A stretch of 64,000 bases of DNA. It comes from an uncultured Bacteroidota bacterium. Lineage in GTDB: Bacteria; Bacteroidota; Bacteroidia; Bacteroidales; P3. The first letter of the stretch is position 1. Each line of letters opens with the position of its first letter. Below the pieces are notes generated by a model. The model worked only from the letters and a program-made list of their open reading frames with translations, was not told the origin of the DNA and did no database searches. Positions 61,548 through 64,000 of the stretch are shown piece after piece. The DNA lies in assembly GCA_902774845.1 (NCBI GenBank), contig CACYJU010000008.1, forward strand, positions 1-64,000. The letters are read 5' to 3'. The translations under genes and the position numbers were made by a program.

Positions 61548-63374
61548 CTATTTCTTCTTGGTTAGTATGGTGTAGGTGAGTCCGGCGAGGAAGGTGATGC
61601 GCTGCGAGGGGTAGTTGGACCAGAGGTAATAGCGCTTGTAGGCGAGGTTGTCGGCCTTGATGAAGAAAGAGAGAGCGCGGTTGTGACGGTATTCAAGTTC
61701 GGCAGAGATGCCGTAACGCAGCGGGAGGGTTTCGACCTCGACCGAGCCGTCGGCGTTGGTGACGGTCTGACTGCCTTTCACCTTTCCAATCACGAGCGCC
61801 TGAAGCTGAGCAATCCACTTGTCGTGGTAGTTGAGGCGAGCTGTGAAGTGGGCGTCGAAGCTGGGACGGTAGCTGAGCGTGCTGTCGGTATAGTAATAGT
61901 AGTTTCCGCCGAGCGAGAGCATGAGCATCTCGTCGTTGACGAAGGTGAAGTCGCCACCAGCCTTCACGCGGTTGTAGCTCACGTAGAGCGGCTCGTAGAC
62001 ATTACGCAGGGCGTAGTTGGTGTCGAGCTTGAAGTTGAGGTCGTTCTTGAAGATGTTGAACTCGCCGTAGAGTTTCAGTTCGAGTTTCTTGCTGAAGTTC
62101 ACCCTCATGCGGAGATAGAAGTCATAGTGCGAGGTGCCGCAGAGCGACGCATAGGGAGCAACGTAGGGGTTCACCTGACGCAGCACATCGAGGCTGTTGG
62201 GGTCGAAAGCGCCGGTGGCACCAAGACTGAGGTTGAACGCCTCTTTGGCGAACGACTTGCTGAGCTCGACATCGGGATAGATGTGGAAGCGAGTGGAGTC
62301 GGCATGGTCGAAGTTCTCGATGCTCGAGAGGAATCCGGCATGCACCTTGAAGGTACCAAGCAGGAAGTCGACGTATGGGTTGATGTTGAAGATATTGCGG
62401 AAAGCCGACTGTGTGGTAGGCGAAGTGCCGAGATAACCCAGAGGCAGGACGGTGGAGGAGTTAGGCTTAGCCGTTCCGTAATAGCCGTCCCACATGAAGT
62501 GCATATAGGCAATCGACTTATATTTCTTCTTGCCCACGTTGAAAGCGTAGTGCAGGTCACCGTCGAAGTTCAGGTTCAGCTCGTTCTGCTTGTAGAGCGC
62601 CCAGAGGTTAGCCACCCTGATGTTGGCCGAATAGCCGAGAGCGTCGCTACTCAGGTTCTTCACCCCGAAATCCCAAGCCAACCGGTTGTAGAGCGAGCGG
62701 TAGTCTTTGACCTTCAGCGAGTCGCGGTAGTTGACGGTCTCGCTGTGCGCGAACCCCAGAAGCGAGTCGTTCTGATGGAGGGTGAGGTCGTTGAAGCCGT
62801 AGTACATGTTGTAGTCGTTGTCGTAGGAGAGGTCCATCGCCAACTGGTGCTTGCCACCTACGATATACTTGCCGAAGAGCGTGAGGCCTGTCTGTGAGAA
62901 GTGGTTCTTGCCGTAATAGGTGTCGGGGAAGAGTATGTTCTTTTTCTTCTTGCCAATGGTGCCCCACGATGAGTTGTGGGTGACGAAAGCGCCGTAGTTG
63001 AGTTTCTTGTTGCGGGTGCTGTTGTAATAGATCTCGGCCATCGGCGACCAATAGTTGCCGAACCCCACCTTGACATAGCTGTTGTACAAGCGTGATGTGG
63101 GCTCGCCTATGATCTTCGCCGCCTTAATGCGGGTGGGCGAATAGAGCGAGGTGAGGCGGGTGGTGGACACCTCGTAGTTGAACTTGTGACGCATGGCCGT
63201 CGAAGTGTCGCTTATCTGCGGCGCCACGTTGATTTTGTCAAACTCGTTTATCTCTGGCTTGTAGGTGCCAGTCACCGTCACACTCTCGTTGAAGGTCTCA
63301 TCGGGAGTCTGGGCGAACAGCAACGTCGTGTTCGACATTAAGACCGAAAGAAATATTGCGATACTTTTTTTCAT
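61548..63374 (-). CDS. Outer membrane beta-barrel protein, TonB-receptor-like without plug
   Basis: 608 residues. Signal peptide (1-21, cut after LFA/Q). A short N-terminal segment resembles the start of TonB-dependent receptors (ESVTVTGTYKPEI) but no plug domain follows. From residue about 90 to the end there are many amphipathic strands with aromatic girdles (YVKVGFGNYW, LNYGAFVTHNS, QLAMDLSYDND) closing in TFLAGLTYTILTKKK. Such genes are common in Bacteroidetes behind a TPR protein and may form channels in the outer membrane. The upstream TPR gene ends 48 bases away on the same strand. Confidence 0.82.
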   Translation of the reverse strand: MKKSIAIFLSVLMSNTTLLFAQTPDETFNESVTVTGTYKPEINEFDKINVAPQISDTSTAMRHKFNYEVSTTRLTSLYSPTRIKAAKIIGEPTSRLYNSYVKVGFGNYWSPMAEIYYNSTRNKKLNYGAFVTHNSSWGTIGKKKKNILFPDTYYGKNHFSQTGLTLFGKYIVGGKHQLAMDLSYDNDYNMYYGFNDLTLHQNDSLLGFAHSETVNYRDSLKVKDYRSLYNRLAWDFGVKNLSSDALGYSANIRVANLWALYKQNELNLNFDGDLHYAFNVGKKKYKSIAYMHFMWDGYYGTAKPNSSTVLPLGYLGTSPTTQSAFRNIFNINPYVDFLLGTFKVHAGFLSSIENFDHADSTRFHIYPDVELSKSFAKEAFNLSLGATGAFDPNSLDVLRQVNPYVAPYASLCGTSHYDFYLRMRVNFSKKLELKLYGEFNIFKNDLNFKLDTNYALRNVYEPLYVSYNRVKAGGDFTFVNDEMLMLSLGGNYYYYTDSTLSYRPSFDAHFTARLNYHDKWIAQLQALVIGKVKGSQTVTNADGSVEVETLPLRYGISAELEYRHNRALSFFIKADNLAYKRYYLWSNYPSQRITFLAGLTYTILTKKK

Positions 63375-63422
63375 AATTCTTTAATTGGACAGTTTTTTTC
63401 GCTTCGTACAATCTTCTATTCA

Positions 63423-64000
63423 CTAATCTAATTCAATCTCTATCTGAGGTTCATCGTTGGTGTCGGCCACCTTTTCAGATGCGACTATGGCGTCATATTT
63501 CTCCTGAGCCAGCTGTACCAGCTCGGCGCCATCGTAGTTCTCTATGATGCTCTGCAATGTCTGCTTGGCCTGCATGTTGTTCTCACGTGCGTAGAAGATG
63601 TCGGCCCAGAGGATGAAAGTCTTAGCCAGCCAGTAGTCGCTGTGAGGCTCGGCCACGATGCGTTCGATGGCGGCCTCAGCTCCGTCGTAGTCTTTCTTTG
63701 AGAAGAGGGTTTCGGCCTTGTGGTAGGCGGCCTCGCCGCTATATTCGCCGTTGGACGACTTCTCAAGTGAGGCATAGTAGCGGTCGGCGTTCATCTGGTC
63801 GCCAGCGTTCTTGTAGCTGCGAGCCAGCGTGAGGCACGCCTCGTCACGCAGCTCCGCCGTCGTCGTGGGGTCGTTGATTACCTGCATGGCCGTTTCCACC
63901 ACACCAGCGTGGTTGCCAATCATCGCGTTGCAACGCATCATGCCCACCTTTCCGGTCATCCTCAGCGACTCGCTTTCGGCCGTCTGAGCCAGAGTGGTGT
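63423..64000 (-). CDS. TPR-repeat protein, truncated by the window edge
   Basis: The frame is open to the right end, so only the C-terminal 192 residues or so are seen. They consist of helical pairs with TPR spacing: CNAMIGNHAGVVETAMQVINDP, ARSYKNAGDQMNADRYYAS, AAYHKAETLFSKKDYDGAEAAIERIV and AKTFILWADIFYARENNMQAKQTLQSII. The acidic end (EPQIEIELD) is followed by a stop inside an A/C-plus repeat. Likely a periplasmic or outer-membrane-associated scaffold paired with the barrel gene downstream; the N-terminus must be examined to tell. Confidence 0.82.
   Translation of the reverse strand, partial: TTLAQTAESESLRMTGKVGMMRCNAMIGNHAGVVETAMQVINDPTTTAELRDEACLTLARSYKNAGDQMNADRYYASLEKSSNGEYSGEAAYHKAETLFSKKDYDGAEAAIERIVAEPHSDYWLAKTFILWADIFYARENNMQAKQTLQSIIENYDGAELVQLAQEKYDAIVASEKVADTNDEPQIEIELD

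Overview
The window is chromosomal DNA from a member of the Bacteroidota, most probably order Bacteroidales. Evidence: promoters of the TTTG / TAnnTTTG type, almost no Shine-Dalgarno sequences, lipoproteins and beta-barrel proteins typical of the phylum, a BT4734/VirE-type primase, a DUF2723 (GT117) membrane protein, an arginine deiminase and a DPP5-like S9 peptidase. Most genes use moderately GC-rich codons; 531-3883 is clearly more AT-rich. I see no tRNA, rRNA or CRISPR array.

Layout. 1-7008 is accessory: a GIY-YIG/T5orf172 protein, an unknown gene pair, then (behind a palindromic operator-like site) a small helix-turn-helix gene, a small unknown gene and a VirE/BT4734-type primase-helicase, closed by a strong terminator. 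7167-19755 is housekeeping: dapD, a secreted protein, dxs, an SDR oxidoreductase, an aldehyde dehydrogenase, miaA, aroA, a sigma-54 activator and dnaG. 19831-21951 is an S9 peptidase. 21952-23835 is a 1.9-kb region without a convincing gene but full of repeats. 23836-38846 (all minus strand) holds polA, pdxA, leucyl aminopeptidase, a YgiQ radical SAM protein, pgk, a small secreted protein, a lone atpB with a ribbon-helix-helix gene, the DUF2723 protein and arginine deiminase. 38847-39511 carries a concentric palindrome and an orphan promoter. 39512-46580 contains a lipoprotein, the translation cluster thrS-infC-rpmI-rplT-rplS and groES-groL. 46965-50830 (plus strand) has an outer membrane barrel, a Nif3 protein, a zinc-ribbon coiled-coil protein and hutH. 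50930-64000 (minus strand) has rmlA, an ABC permease, tsaB, an RsiV-like protein, a LolA-like protein, folE, an RlmI-type methyltransferase, rpe, a YitT protein, a TSCPD protein, a YggS protein, folC, an outer membrane barrel and a truncated TPR protein.

The most unusual signal is between genes. Many gaps are built of short repeats with an 8-bp period (gcttgatt, gcttgaat, gtgttaat, gtgtaagg and variants); the largest has 25 units at 60014-60213. Their polarity follows the genes: the mRNA strand is A/C-rich just before start codons and G/T-rich just after stop codons, so consecutive genes are often separated by potentially self-pairing arms. Stop codons often lie inside these repeats, and A/C-sense blocks of the same repeat also sit in frame inside dxs, polA and ygiQ as linkers. 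Other notable points are an infC start that must be non-AUG (AUA behind AGGAG), a PolA whose proofreading domain seems to lack its catalytic acidic motif, an atpB separated from the other ATP synthase genes, and two orphan promoter-leader sequences sharing TTTTGCATCGTC but with no intact gene behind them.
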